Source of the DNA: Acinetobacter silvestris
Lineage (GTDB): Bacteria > Pseudomonadota > Gammaproteobacteria > Pseudomonadales > Moraxellaceae
Direction of reading: 5' to 3'
NCBI RefSeq assembly: GCF_002135235.1
Contig: NZ_NEGB01000003.1
Span: 248,001 to 312,000 of the forward strand
DNA length: 64,000 nucleotides
The notes under the pieces were generated by a model that saw nothing but the letters and a program-made list of their open reading frames with translations, was not told where the DNA came from and searched no databases. Each line of letters begins with the position of its first letter. Position 1 is the stretch's first letter. The position numbers and the translations under genes are program-made. Shown piece after piece: positions 18,409 through 27,916 of this stretch.

Positions 18409-19284
18409 CTATTTTGATTCTGTAAGATAGCTTACAGGTTTGTTTACATCAACTTTAGTTCCACCAAAGTGTTCTTGCACATATTTTCCAACAGCAGCTG
18501 AGTGATAAAGTGTACCTAACTTTTGTAAAGTTGGATCATCTTTACGAGATTCTGCAACAGCAATGATATTTACATTTAGTTTGGTTGATTGGTCAGTAGG
18601 TTCATGGAAGATGGAATCTTTTAATACATTTAAACCGCCTTCCATCGCCAGTACGTTGCCCAATACAATGGCATCCACTTCACTTTTAACGCGAACTGCC
18701 GTCGCCATTTGAACAGGTTTGATATCTAATTTTTTAGTATTTTCAATGATGTCGCTCGGTAAACCTTTTGCAGGGTCAAAATCTACTTTAAGTTTGATTA
18801 AGCCGGCAGATTGTAAAAGTAATAATGCACGAGCTTCATTTGCCGCATCATTGGGAATGGCAATAGATGCACCCTGTGGGAATTCTTCAACTCTTTTGTA
18901 TTTCGTTGAATAGATGCCCATTGGTTCGAGATAAGTGGTCGCAAGTGGCGCAATTTTATCTTTATTATTAGTGTTATAGGCAATCATATAAGCATAAGAT
19001 TGAAATGCATTCGCATCAATTTCTTTGTTGGCTACAGCGGTATTCATTGAAACATAATCAGTGAAATTCTGAACTTTTAAATCAATTCCTGCTTGCTTTG
19101 TTTCAGGTAAAGTAGCGATATAATTCCAAATATCGGTATCAGAACCACTTGAAGCAAGTGTGACTTTGGTTAGTTCACCTGAAGTTGTATCCTTTGCTGG
19201 TTCTGTTTTTGGTGCTTCTTGTTTGCTACACGCACTAAGTGTTAATACGGAGGTGCTTAGGAGAATGCTAATCAGCTTTTTCAT
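18409..19284 (-). CDS. metQ: Methionine-binding lipoprotein
   Basis: The start chosen is the ATG at 19284, which has an AGGA about 10 bp upstream and begins a lipoprotein signal (MKKLISILLSTSVLTLSAC). The lipobox LSAC gives a lipidated Cys. The mature part is a NlpA/MetQ-type binding protein (VTLASSGSDTDIWNYIA near the start, AIPNDAANEARALLLLQSAG in the middle). Length is 291 residues. It captures methionine outside the inner membrane for MetNI. No riboswitch-like structure was recognised upstream. Confidence 0.93.
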   Translation of the reverse strand: MKKLISILLSTSVLTLSACSKQEAPKTEPAKDTTSGELTKVTLASSGSDTDIWNYIATLPETKQAGIDLKVQNFTDYVSMNTAVANKEIDANAFQSYAYMIAYNTNNKDKIAPLATTYLEPMGIYSTKYKRVEEFPQGASIAIPNDAANEARALLLLQSAGLIKLKVDFDPAKGLPSDIIENTKKLDIKPVQMATAVRVKSEVDAIVLGNVLAMEGGLNVLKDSIFHEPTDQSTKLNVNIIAVAESRKDDPTLQKLGTLYHSAAVGKYVQEHFGGTKVDVNKPVSYLTESK

Positions 19285-19716
19285 GTATAAATCCTGAAAA
19301 AATATGAAATAAGTAGGTGTTATGCTACGATTCCAATAATAATTTGGTTTTAGAGTTTTGGTTTCACATCCTTGTGATGATTCATGTATTTGAATATCGA
19401 TAGAAATCATAGTTTAATTTAACTATCTGAAAAACCAACTCTAAGATTTTATTCATCATATCAATAAATTTTCATTTTTTATAGCGTTGAAAGAGGGATG
19501 TGGCATTTCTTGATTTTCCTTAAAAATTAGTGATTTGTATAAATTAATAAGTAAAACAAGTACTTTTATTAAATTGGGGTGGCGTTCTGGTTTATTTTTA
19601 TACTTATTCATAATATATAAGTATTTATGGATTTATTATCTGTTTATTGGATATAGGAGGGCCTGCAATTGTGGACTCTTAATAGTTGGTTTTATTGGGT
19701 TTTAGTTTATCAATTT
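19285..19716. other. Intergenic region upstream of metQ
   Basis: About 430 bp of AT-rich sequence carry the metQ promoter region and the 3' flank of the HEPN-like gene. I see no open frame, no clear T-box or SAM riboswitch, and no strong inverted repeat. Confidence 0.5.
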
Positions 19717-20576
19717 TTATTTGGTAATTTCTTTACGTTCAATTGCTTCGCTTTCTAATAAAAATAGCTCATTCACTAAAAGAAACTCTCGGGTCAATTT
19801 AGAATAAGGTAAATCAGCTTCTTTATGAGCACGAGCATTTCTAAATGCTTGATATATATTTACAAAAAGTCTTCCTTTGGCTTGAGTCTCCCCAATGCTT
19901 ATTGAATTCCATGTTAAAGGTGAATCTTTTTCACTTAGGGCGATTTTAAATAGTTCTGTGGAGTGAAGATGATTGAGTCCTGATCTTTTTCGAACTATAT
20001 CTTCTAATCGTGTAAAAGCAGACATAATGGCTGAATTTGGATCCTCTTTAAATTTTAATGCAAGATCAAAGATTCGTGAGTCAATCAAATGATAAGGGAG
20101 CTCATTTGAATAATAATGGTTGTTGTTTTTCTGATAGTCTAAATTTTCGTAAATTGCATAGATGTATTCATATATTTGTATAGGGCGAACATAGCGAGAG
20201 TTTGAAATATTTTCTACATCAGTACTTGATAACAACGCTTTATTTAATTTTTTCATGAGTTTTGAGGAAATATTTACTTCTTCAATTTCAATGTGATGTT
20301 TTAAAAGTAATTGCAAGGCTGATGCTAAACCTTTTGTTCCTTCACCGAAATAACCTGAGCTAAAGCCTGATCGAATTACGTAAGTATTTTGTTCCGATAT
20401 TATTAAAAAAGCATGAAATCCATTATTGGATAAAAGTAGTGCTTTTTCTATATATGGTTGGGTCTGAAGAATAAAAGTAATTGCTTTGAGATAATCCTGC
20501 GTATAAGGAGTTCCTAAATATTGAATTTCTTCTGAGGAATTATTGAAAAAATAGCTAAATATATTTTTAAGTGCAT
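19717..20576 (-). CDS. HEPN-like TIGR02391-type protein, start disrupted by an apparent frameshift
   Basis: The C-terminal half (about 120 residues) matches the TIGR02391/Hypoth_Ymh pattern: AIMSAFTRLEDIVRKRSG, a middle helix, and QAFRNARAHKE, an RN-x-x-AH signature seen in HEPN-type proteins. From a TTG at 20316 the frame gives 199 residues. The same frame remains open with plausible protein (YLGTPYTQDYLKAITFILQT and more) back to the purD terminator, yet contains no ATG, GTG or TTG. The nearest ATG, at 20576, is one frame off. One extra T in the T6 run (20546-20551) would join them. So the gene is either frameshifted, phase-variable, or starts at a rare codon. Confidence 0.6.
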
Positions 20577-20604
20577 AATTTTTATGAGTTAAAATTAATA
20601 TACA

Positions 20605-20631
20605 ATAAAAAAGTCCGCATAAAGCGGACTT
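20605..20631 (-). terminator. Terminator of purD
   Basis: AAGTCCGC and GCGGACTT pair perfectly around a 5-nt loop, followed by T's on the minus strand, 27 bp after the purD stop. Confidence 0.87.
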
Positions 20632-20657
20632 GTTTAAATTTTTGGAAAAACTAAGTT

Positions 20658-21941
20658 TTAAGCTTGTTCACGTGCAATGGCACGGTAACCAATATCTTTA
20701 CGATATTGAACACCGTCAAAAGTTACTTTTTCACAAAGTTCTAATGCTTTTGCTTGTGCTTCACCAATGGTATTGCCCAATGCTGTTACGCAAAGCACAC
20801 GACCACCCGCAGTCACAATCTCGCCATTTGCATTGACAGCAGTACCAGCGTGGAAAACTTTAGCGTCGGTCATTTCGGTGTCTAAACCGTAAATCACATC
20901 ATCTTTGCTTGAAGTTTCAGGGTAGCCTTTAGATGCAAGTACGATACCGACGGTTTTACGCTCATCCCATTCAGCTTCCGCAGGTAAGTTTCCTGCAATA
21001 CCAGCTTCAACCAAATCCACTAAAGATGATTTTAAACGCATCATGATCGGTTGGGTTTCAGGGTCACCAAAACGGCAGTTGAATTCGATGACACGAGGCT
21101 GACCTTGTTCATCAATCATCAAGCCTGCATACAAGAAACCTGTATAAACATGACCATCAGCCGCCATCCCATCAACCGTTGGGCGCATCACTTCTTTCAT
21201 GACTTTATCGAAAACTTCAGCCGTCACCACAGGAGCAGGAGAGTAAGCACCCATACCGCCAGTGTTTGGTCCTTGGTCGCCTTCAAAGATACGTTTATGA
21301 TCCTGTGAAGTTGCCATTGGCAAGATGTTGTGTCCATCAATCATGCAAATGAACGATGCTTCTTCACCAGCAAGGAATTGTTCAACCACAACACGAGAAC
21401 CTGCATCGCCAAATTTGTTGCCTGCAAGCATGTCATCAATGGCATCAAATGCTTCTTGATTAGTCATGGCAACAATTACACCTTTACCAGCAGCAAGACC
21501 ATCAGCCTTGATGACAATTGGTGCGCCATTTTGTTCAACATAGGCTTTAGCAGCATCAACTTCTGTGAATACATCATAGAAAGCGGTAGGAATGTTGTGA
21601 CGTTTTAAGAAATGTTTAGCAAATGCTTTAGAGCCTTCAAGCTGTGCGGCAAATTGGGTCGGACCCCAAACTTTCACATCAGCAGCACGGCAAGCATCAA
21701 CCACACCATTGACGAGAGGTGCTTCTGGACCAACAACAATTAAGGCAACATCATTTTCTTTAGCGAAAGCAATAATTGCAGCATTGTCTAAAATATCGAT
21801 ATTGACATTTTCGCATTTATTTTCAGTTGCAGAACCCGCGTTACCCGGTGCTACAAATACTTTTGCGACTTTGTCATCTTGTGCGATTTTCCATGCAAGT
21901 GCATGTTCACGACCGCCACTACCCAAAACTAAAATATTCAT
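20658..21941 (-). CDS. purD: Phosphoribosylamine-glycine ligase
   Basis: PurD joins glycine to phosphoribosylamine, the step after PurF. The start is the ATG at 21941, preceded by GGAG and beginning MNILVLGSGGREHALAWK as in the family; an upstream ATG in the same frame falls in a hairpin. The 427-residue protein has the ATP-grasp fold with VIKADGLAAGKGVIV and the metal-binding FNCRFGDPETQ. It lies 129 bp downstream of purH in the same orientation, separated by an inverted repeat. Confidence 0.97.
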   Translation of the reverse strand: MNILVLGSGGREHALAWKIAQDDKVAKVFVAPGNAGSATENKCENVNIDILDNAAIIAFAKENDVALIVVGPEAPLVNGVVDACRAADVKVWGPTQFAAQLEGSKAFAKHFLKRHNIPTAFYDVFTEVDAAKAYVEQNGAPIVIKADGLAAGKGVIVAMTNQEAFDAIDDMLAGNKFGDAGSRVVVEQFLAGEEASFICMIDGHNILPMATSQDHKRIFEGDQGPNTGGMGAYSPAPVVTAEVFDKVMKEVMRPTVDGMAADGHVYTGFLYAGLMIDEQGQPRVIEFNCRFGDPETQPIMMRLKSSLVDLVEAGIAGNLPAEAEWDERKTVGIVLASKGYPETSSKDDVIYGLDTEMTDAKVFHAGTAVNANGEIVTAGGRVLCVTALGNTIGEAQAKALELCEKVTFDGVQYRKDIGYRAIAREQA

Positions 21942-21968
21942 CGCTTCATACTCCATGAATCGAAATAA

Positions 21969-22007
21969 CATGAAAGTCCTCATCCCAAAACAGGAGAGGA
22001 CTTTCAT
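21969..22007 (-). repeat. 13-bp perfect inverted repeat between purH and purD
   Basis: CATGAAAGTCCTC and GAGGACTTTCATG form a perfect stem with a 13-nt loop. It has no T tract on either strand, so it does not look like a simple terminator. It lies in the purD leader. Confidence 0.6.
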
Positions 22008-22070
22008 GTAAGATTTAGAAATCTGTTTTAAACATGTATGACTTTGTCATTACAGTCAGGATTCCATCAA

Positions 22071-23645
22071 TTAATGACGGAAGTGACGCATACCTGTGAA
22101 TACCATTGCGATACCGGCTTCATCAGCAGCAGCAATGGTTTCTTCATCACGCATAGAACCGCCCGGTTGAATGATGCATTTGATCCCTGCTTTAGCAGCG
22201 TTATCAATACCATCACGGAATGGGAAGAATGCGTCAGATGCCATAACAGCACCTTCAACCACTAAGCCTGCATGTTCAGCTTTAATTGCAGCAATACGCG
22301 CTGAGTTTACACGGCTCATTTGACCTGCACCTACACCAATGGTTTGACGACCTTTGGCATAGACAATCGCATTTGATTTTACGTATTTTGCAACTTTCCA
22401 AGCAAAGATTAAATCGTCGATTTCAGCTTCAGTCGGTGCAACTTTGGTCACCACTTTAAGGTCATCTTTCGTGATCATGCCTAAGTCTTGGTCTTGAACC
22501 AATAAACCGCCATTCACACGTTTGTAGTCAAGCTGAGTTTGACGTGCATCAAGTGCAGGAAGTTCACCACAGACAAGAACACGAACGTTTTTCTTCGCAC
22601 CAGTTACGTCAAGTACGCCTTCAGCAATACTTGGTGCAATAATGACTTCAACGAATTGACGGTCTACAATGGCTTGCGCAGTTGCAACGTCTAATTCACG
22701 GTTGAATGCAATGATGCCACCGAATGCAGATTCAGGATCTGTTGCGTAAGCAAGGTCATAAGCCGCAGCAATGCCATCTAAAGACACCGCAACGCCACAT
22801 GGGTTTGCATGTTTTACAATTACACATGCAGGTTTAGCAAAAGATTTCACACATTCAAGCGCTGCATCGGTATCTGCAATGTTGTTATACGATAATTCTT
22901 TACCTTGCAGCTGTTTCGCAGTTGAAACAGAAGCTTCAGTTGCTGTGCTTTCAACATAGAATGCAGCAGATTGATGTGGGTTTTCACCGTAACGAAGGTC
23001 TTGTGCTTTATTTAACTGTGTATTGAAAGTACGTGCAAATTTGTCAGCTTGACCCTCTTCTTTACCGACGCGAGCGCCTAAGTAAGAAGCGATCATGCCA
23101 TCATATTGTGCAGTATGTTCGAATGCTTTAACCGCAAGATCAAAACGAGTGGTATGAGATAAAGCACCATCTGCTTTAAGTTCTGCAATTACCGTGTCGT
23201 AATCAGATGCGTTAACTACAATACCCACAGACGCGTGGTTTTTTGCAGCAGCACGAACCATTGTAGGACCGCCGATGTCGATGTTTTCAATCGCATCTGC
23301 TAGTGAACAGTTTGGTTTCGCAACAGTTGCAGCAAATGGATAAAGATTTACAACCACTAAATCGATTGCATCGATGTTGTGTTCAGCCATGACAGCTTCG
23401 TCTAGACCACGGCGAGCTAAGATGCCACCATGAATTTTTGGATGTAGTGTTTTTACACGACCATCCATCATTTCTGGGAAGCCTGTGTGCTCTGAAACTT
23501 CTACTACAGCGATATTGTTGTCTTTAAGCAACTTATATGTACCACCAGTAGATAAAATTTCTACCCCAAGAGCCACGAGGTTTTTAGCAAATTCAACGAT
23601 CCCTGATTTATCAGATACAGAGATTAAAGCGCGTTTAATAGTCAT
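22071..23645 (-). CDS. purH: Bifunctional AICAR transformylase/IMP cyclohydrolase
   Basis: PurH performs the last two steps of IMP synthesis. The start is set at 23645 ([15 protein letters not shown]), the conserved N-terminus; an in-frame ATG five codons upstream is less likely. The 524-residue protein has the cyclohydrolase domain ([27 protein letters not shown]) and the transformylase domain ([22 protein letters not shown] and the final [10 protein letters not shown]). It is followed by purD and preceded by fis, which has its own terminator. Confidence 0.97.
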   Translation of the reverse strand: MTIKRALISVSDKSGIVEFAKNLVALGVEILSTGGTYKLLKDNNIAVVEVSEHTGFPEMMDGRVKTLHPKIHGGILARRGLDEAVMAEHNIDAIDLVVVNLYPFAATVAKPNCSLADAIENIDIGGPTMVRAAAKNHASVGIVVNASDYDTVIAELKADGALSHTTRFDLAVKAFEHTAQYDGMIASYLGARVGKEEGQADKFARTFNTQLNKAQDLRYGENPHQSAAFYVESTATEASVSTAKQLQGKELSYNNIADTDAALECVKSFAKPACVIVKHANPCGVAVSLDGIAAAYDLAYATDPESAFGGIIAFNRELDVATAQAIVDRQFVEVIIAPSIAEGVLDVTGAKKNVRVLVCGELPALDARQTQLDYKRVNGGLLVQDQDLGMITKDDLKVVTKVAPTEAEIDDLIFAWKVAKYVKSNAIVYAKGRQTIGVGAGQMSRVNSARIAAIKAEHAGLVVEGAVMASDAFFPFRDGIDNAAKAGIKCIIQPGGSMRDEETIAAADEAGIAMVFTGMRHFRH

Positions 23646-23693
23646 GATTTTCGTCAACAATATTAAAGGTCTAGATTAAAAACAATTGGGCAT

Positions 23694-23720
23694 AAAAAAT
23701 GCCCACGGCGTGAGCATTTT
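23694..23720 (-). terminator. Terminator of fis
   Basis: AAAATGCTCAC and GTGGGCATTTT (with one G-T wobble) around GCC, followed by T's on the minus strand, 5 bp after the fis stop. Confidence 0.75.
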
Positions 23721-23725
23721 ATCAT

Positions 23726-23995
23726 TTATTCACTCATTAAACCGTGAGCTTTTAACTTTTTACGTAAAGTACCACGGTTAAGTCCGAGAATCTCGGCAGC
23801 GCGTGTCTGGTTGCCGCGAGTATATTCTAGAACAACAGATAAAAGAGGTTTCTCCATTTCTGCTAACACCATGTCATACACTTGAGATGGTTGCTCACCT
23901 TGTAATTGTGCAAAATAATGGCGAACTGCGCGATCTACATGGATACGTAGAGCGACATCAGATTGTGCAGTAAAAATAGGAGATTTGCTATTCAT
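23726..23995 (-). CDS. fis: DNA-binding protein Fis
   Basis: The 89-residue protein matches Fis: a variable N-terminus, a dimerisation helix pair, and the C-terminal helix-turn-helix [20 protein letters not shown] (about 64-83). Fis is a nucleoid-associated regulator of growth-rate-dependent genes. The usual enterobacterial partner dusB is not adjacent; instead purH lies downstream and a DUF3426 gene and prmA lie upstream. Confidence 0.93.
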   Translation of the reverse strand: MNSKSPIFTAQSDVALRIHVDRAVRHYFAQLQGEQPSQVYDMVLAEMEKPLLSVVLEYTRGNQTRAAEILGLNRGTLRKKLKAHGLMSE

Positions 23996-24371
23996 GCGAG
24001 TTTAATCCGAAAATCAAATACCACTTGAGTAAAGTGATATATAAATGAGGTCTAAAAAATATTTGAGCTCCGTTTCAGATCCTAAAACGGTTGGCTCTAA
24101 AACAAGAACAATTAGCTTGCCACAACTTGAGCAATTGAGCGAAAAATAAGCGTAACAATAGATTAATATTTGTTACTGCGCTCTTTCACGCAAAAAAACG
24201 TTCTACTTGCGCAATATGGGTAATAAAGCACATAACTAGATTGTATTTGTTGTGAAAAATTGCGAGGAGTTTGCAGGACAAAGCTTTCGTGGCGCGTATG
24301 ATACCATTGTCTAAGAAAAAATGAGCAAGAAAACTACATTTTTTTTATTTTTTTATCATTTTTTTTTGTTT
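23996..24371. other. Long AT-rich leader region upstream of fis
   Basis: This 376-bp gap should contain the fis promoter. It holds a segment of long T runs near 24330-24375, which lies just after the DUF3426 stop and could end its transcript. I see no open frame or clear operator. Confidence 0.5.
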
Positions 24372-25202
24372 TTAGGGGTGAATTATTTCTAAATTGTAAT
24401 CATTGAAAGAATTTCTCGGTTGATTGATCGTAAATTTAAAGCGATATGGGCGTGTAGTTGGAATTCGACTAATCCCGCTCAATCCACCATTCAGATATTG
24501 AGATGAGGTTAAAGTATAAGAAGCGATATTTTTATCTTCATTTTTAAGGGTGATTTTAATAATGGGTAAAGCTAAGCTTTTTTCATAATTATTGATTAAA
24601 GTACCAGAAAAGGCAGTTTGATTTTTACCGACTTTTTCAACTTTTAACCGTTCAACTGCCATTTGGCTGTAGCGTTGATCTATAGTATCGCAGCTTAAAA
24701 TGGCACAGGTTTTTGTAAATAGCGTGTTTAATGTAGCGTATTGATCTGTCAGTTTTGGATTGAACCATAAAATTTGGAAAAACAAGATCGAGAGGAGAAT
24801 TAAATTGACAACACTCCAGATCGCATAATATTTAACTGTTTTGTGCTTCTTTTTGCTCGATGAGGTGGTTTGAGAAGATAAGTGTAAAGCTGGAATATTT
24901 TGTAAAGGTTCGCTATTAAATTGATTTAAGCTATTTAAATAAGTGCGTAGATCAATATTTGAGTTTTCTGTTTTGCGCCTGAATATATCTAAAATGCTCA
25001 TTTCAGCTATATATGCAGATTGGATGAGTTCGGATTTTTTTTCTTGAGAAATTTGATTGTCTTGATTGACTAAACCCAGTAGTGCATTAAAGTTAGTCGA
25101 GCATTTAGGACAACAAACCATACCCTGAGAAACAGTAAGTTGTGTTACTGTCACTTTGTAGAGTGAATTGCAGGTTGGGCAGCGGGTTTGTTTATCAGTC
25201 AT
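24372..25202 (-). CDS. Zinc-ribbon membrane protein, DUF3426 type
   Basis: The 276-residue protein begins with a zinc ribbon of the MJ0042 type (CPTCNSLYKV, later CCPKCSTNFNAL). A linker leads to one transmembrane segment (about 125-147, YAIWSVVNLILLSILFFQIL). The extracytoplasmic C-terminal domain fits DUF3426 (VERLKVEKVGKNQTAFSGTL). Such proteins commonly lie between prmA and fis or accC in gammaproteobacteria. The function is unknown. It is 19 bp downstream of prmA, so they are probably cotranscribed. Confidence 0.8.
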   Translation of the reverse strand: MTDKQTRCPTCNSLYKVTVTQLTVSQGMVCCPKCSTNFNALLGLVNQDNQISQEKKSELIQSAYIAEMSILDIFRRKTENSNIDLRTYLNSLNQFNSEPLQNIPALHLSSQTTSSSKKKHKTVKYYAIWSVVNLILLSILFFQILWFNPKLTDQYATLNTLFTKTCAILSCDTIDQRYSQMAVERLKVEKVGKNQTAFSGTLINNYEKSLALPIIKITLKNEDKNIASYTLTSSQYLNGGLSGISRIPTTRPYRFKFTINQPRNSFNDYNLEIIHP

Positions 25203-25221
25203 GCGTCAATATTGCTCTAAT

Positions 25222-26121
25222 CTATTTTTTGCGTTTACCAGAAATTCGGTACCAATTTTCATCGCGTTTTTCAACGTCTAATATATCAAAAAATTCAGAA
25301 TAAACACGAGAAACATCAGCAACTTGCTCTTCAATTATACCTGCAAGTGCGAACTCTCCTTCAGATTTAATTAAAGTTGAGAACTCTTTCGCAAGTGACA
25401 TTAGTGGGCCTGCAAGAATATTGGCTACATGAATGTCTGCTTGTTTACCTTTAAAGGCTTCATTGAACTCTTCAGGCAAGCCGACATAGAGTTTGTCTAG
25501 GACGCCATTGAGCTCGGCATTTTGTTTTGTTGCAAGCACTGCTTGAGGGTCGATATCCGTTGCATAGACTTTTTTAGCACCCAATAATAAGGCCGCAACA
25601 CCTAAAATGCCTGAGCCACAACCATAGTCGATGACAACTTTATCTTTAACATCGGTTTTACCGAGCCACTGTAGGCAAAGGAAGGTACTTGCATGGTTAC
25701 CTGTACCAAATGCTAAACCTGGATCTAGTTTAATATTGACGGCATCAGCATCGGGTGCTTCCATCCATTCTGGGACAATCCAGAACTTTTCACTAATCTG
25801 AATCGGCTCATATGCATCCATCCATGTGCGTTCCCATGCTTGATCTTCTAGGAATTCATGACGCAAAGGTGCATCTGGTAGTTGAGTGCGAATAAATGTT
25901 TCAAGTGCTGCAACATCAATTTCTTCGTCATCTTCCTGCGCATAGATACCTGTAACAATGACATGGTTCCAAAGCGGTGTTTCACCTGGAAGTGGTTCAA
26001 GTAAATCCTGATTTTCAGCATCATCTAAAGTTACACCGCCCGCACCTAAAGAGTTAAGTAGAGTTTCTGTGTAATCGACTTGCGCTTGTTCAACAGTAAT
26101 ATGAATTTGTAACCACTTCAC
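25222..26121 (-). CDS. prmA: Ribosomal protein L11 methyltransferase
   Basis: PrmA trimethylates several amino groups of L11. The 299-residue enzyme has an N-terminal recognition domain starting [20 protein letters not shown]. The AdoMet-dependent methyltransferase domain carries [19 protein letters not shown] and [20 protein letters not shown], and the NILAGPL motif follows. The order and length are family-typical. The downstream DUF3426 gene follows closely. Confidence 0.96.
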   Translation of the reverse strand: MKWLQIHITVEQAQVDYTETLLNSLGAGGVTLDDAENQDLLEPLPGETPLWNHVIVTGIYAQEDDEEIDVAALETFIRTQLPDAPLRHEFLEDQAWERTWMDAYEPIQISEKFWIVPEWMEAPDADAVNIKLDPGLAFGTGNHASTFLCLQWLGKTDVKDKVVIDYGCGSGILGVAALLLGAKKVYATDIDPQAVLATKQNAELNGVLDKLYVGLPEEFNEAFKGKQADIHVANILAGPLMSLAKEFSTLIKSEGEFALAGIIEEQVADVSRVYSEFFDILDVEKRDENWYRISGKRKK

Positions 26122-26197
26122 GAGAATAACCTAATGTATATTTTCAACTGGCGGCTATTGTAGCGGAAACCAAGCAGCTTCGCTTATATTCAAGCAA

Positions 26198-26233
26198 AAA
26201 ATAAAAGAATGACTTTGGTCATTCTTTTATTTT
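26198..26233 (-). terminator. Terminator of the BASS transporter gene
   Basis: AAAATAAAAGAATGAC and its exact complement form a 16-bp stem with a 4-nt loop, between the BASS stop and prmA start. It ends in AT-rich sequence on both sides and could act in either direction. Confidence 0.75.
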
Positions 26234-26260
26234 AGGATGGTTGAATCAATGTTGAGAGGT

Positions 26261-27142
26261 TTAATTTGTTTGTAATTGAATCTTCTTGTTTATAGCGAAC
26301 TTATTTAATAATGTTCCAAAAATTGCAGCAAAGATATACATGAAAATTGAATATACTGCAGCAGGCATGGCGATGGTTGAATTTACCATGACTGTTAAAG
26401 CAATGGTCATGGCTAAAGTACTGTTGTGGATTCCAATTTCAAAAGCACAGGCGCGTGCTTGTGCGCTATTAATACCTAGAAAACGTGGCACAAAATAGCC
26501 AATGCTTAAACTACAGATACAAAATATGACAGTCGCTAGACCGACCTGAGTGAGATATTCGAGAATTTGATGCCGTTCTTTGGTAATCGCACCAATAATA
26601 ATTAAAACTAAAAACACCACGGCAAAAATTCGCAGTGGTTTGTTCAGTTTCTCTGTAAATCGTGGAGCAAAATGTCGAATCAGCATGCCGATGCAAACGG
26701 GAACAATAATAATGGCAAAAACTTGTAAAATTTTACTGAGTTGTAAGCTAATTTGTTGACCATCATTCATGAAGTGTTGAATAGAAAAATTGACAATTAA
26801 GGGTAAGGTAAAGGCTGCAACGACTGAATTGATTGCGGTTAAGGTGATATTCAGTGCAATATCACCTTTAAAGAGATAGCTAAATAAATTTGCAGTGCTT
26901 CCACCAGGTGAGGCTGCGAGTAGCATTAAACCAACTGCAAGAAGTGGAGGAAGTGCTAATACTTTACAGATCACAAAAGCAATGCTGACTAACACCACTA
27001 ACTGACAAAATAAAGCAATTAAAACAGCTTTAGGGTGTTGAGTAACACGTGTAAAGTCTTTTGGAGTGAGTTCTAACCCTAAGCCGACCATAATAATAGC
27101 CAATGCTAAGGGAAGTAATATGGTAATAATCCCTGAATCCAT
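26261..27142 (-). CDS. Bile acid:sodium symporter (BASS) family transporter
   Basis: The 293-residue membrane protein has nine or ten hydrophobic segments with the BASS-family signatures GLGLELTPKDF (near residue 20), AASPGGSTANLFSYL (near 77, sodium-site region) and FEIGIHNSTLAMTIAL (near 232). Bacterial members move organic anions such as bile acids or 2-keto acids with sodium. The substrate here is unknown. It is monocistronic. Confidence 0.85.
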   Translation of the reverse strand: MDSGIITILLPLALAIIMVGLGLELTPKDFTRVTQHPKAVLIALFCQLVVLVSIAFVICKVLALPPLLAVGLMLLAASPGGSTANLFSYLFKGDIALNITLTAINSVVAAFTLPLIVNFSIQHFMNDGQQISLQLSKILQVFAIIIVPVCIGMLIRHFAPRFTEKLNKPLRIFAVVFLVLIIIGAITKERHQILEYLTQVGLATVIFCICSLSIGYFVPRFLGINSAQARACAFEIGIHNSTLAMTIALTVMVNSTIAMPAAVYSIFMYIFAAIFGTLLNKFAINKKIQLQTN

Positions 27143-27369
27143 TTTTTGTCCTTTGTTATCGTAAAAATTATGTTCTTATTCTTTGAATATATGTGTTTTT
27201 TTTAAACTTGCAAATATATTAATCCGTCTTGTTGTTCGCTTGAGAGCCTATGCTTTAAGGCAGGTAAGTTTCTATTGATTAAATGTGAGGGTTTAATAGG
27301 TAGGTATTGATGCGATCTATCTAGTTTTACAATATTTGAATTTTAAAGGCTTTAATAAATGGGTAAATA

Positions 27370-27399
27370 AAAAGTGGTTATAAAAATATAACCACTTTT
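27370..27399 (-). terminator. Terminator of the 85-residue secreted-protein gene
   Basis: AAAAGTGGTTATA and TATAACCACTTTT form a perfect 13-bp stem with a 4-nt loop, 22 bp after the stop. Confidence 0.75.
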
Positions 27400-27421
27400 A
27401 TCGGGGATTGTTCGGAATTGT

Positions 27422-27679
27422 TTATGAATGTGGAGCAGGCGGCATGAATTGGAGCTTGCCATGCGCATTGTGTTGACAGGTACCGTTGAATAATACGCCT
27501 TTGTAGTTATAAGACACCCATTCACCTTGCTTTTTATTGTGACACACTTTCATTTGCAGTTGAGTCACAGCATTATGTGTTTCAGTTTTACTCATTTTGT
27601 GTTGAGCAGCATTGGCATAACTAAAACTCATTAAACACATGAGTGAAATAGAAAAAGCTTTTAATGCAATATTTTTCAT
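27422..27679 (-). CDS. Small secreted protein of unknown function
   Basis: The 85-residue protein has a signal peptide (MKNIALKAFSISLMCLMSFS with cleavage near ANA-AQ). The mature part of about 60 residues contains two cysteines (KVCHNK and GTCQHN) and ends with the proline-rich FMPPAPHS. It is monocistronic with its own terminator and lies opposite mnmG. No family is recognised. Confidence 0.65.
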   Translation of the reverse strand: MKNIALKAFSISLMCLMSFSYANAAQHKMSKTETHNAVTQLQMKVCHNKKQGEWVSYNYKGVLFNGTCQHNAHGKLQFMPPAPHS

Positions 27680-27916
27680 TACAATATCCTTTTATATGAA
27701 GTTGGATGATTGTTGAGGATTTTGAACAGTTGATAATTATGTTTTATGAATCATCAGCTTAAAATTTAATCTATTTTTGCAGAATATTCATAGTGAAAAT
27801 TGTCATAACAATGTATGCAGTTGTCTATTTTGTGTAGACAATTTTGAAAAACAAATATAAGACAAGCTAATTTTTTGCTATAATATGCAGTCATTTTTTT
27901 TATCTCTCAAACCATT

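Noticed and set aside
19285-19716. A SAM riboswitch or T-box upstream of metQ
   Set aside because: I found no stem pattern, conserved core or attenuator typical of either; the region is plain AT-rich sequence.
21942-22007. N-terminal extension of purD from an upstream ATG
   Set aside because: That ATG lies inside the inverted repeat, has no ribosome-binding site, and the conserved start MNILVLGSGG has GGAG upstream.
24302-24371. T-rich tract as a phase-variable promoter element of fis
   Set aside because: It lies just after the DUF3426 stop and more than 300 bp before fis, so it fits a transcript end better than a promoter.
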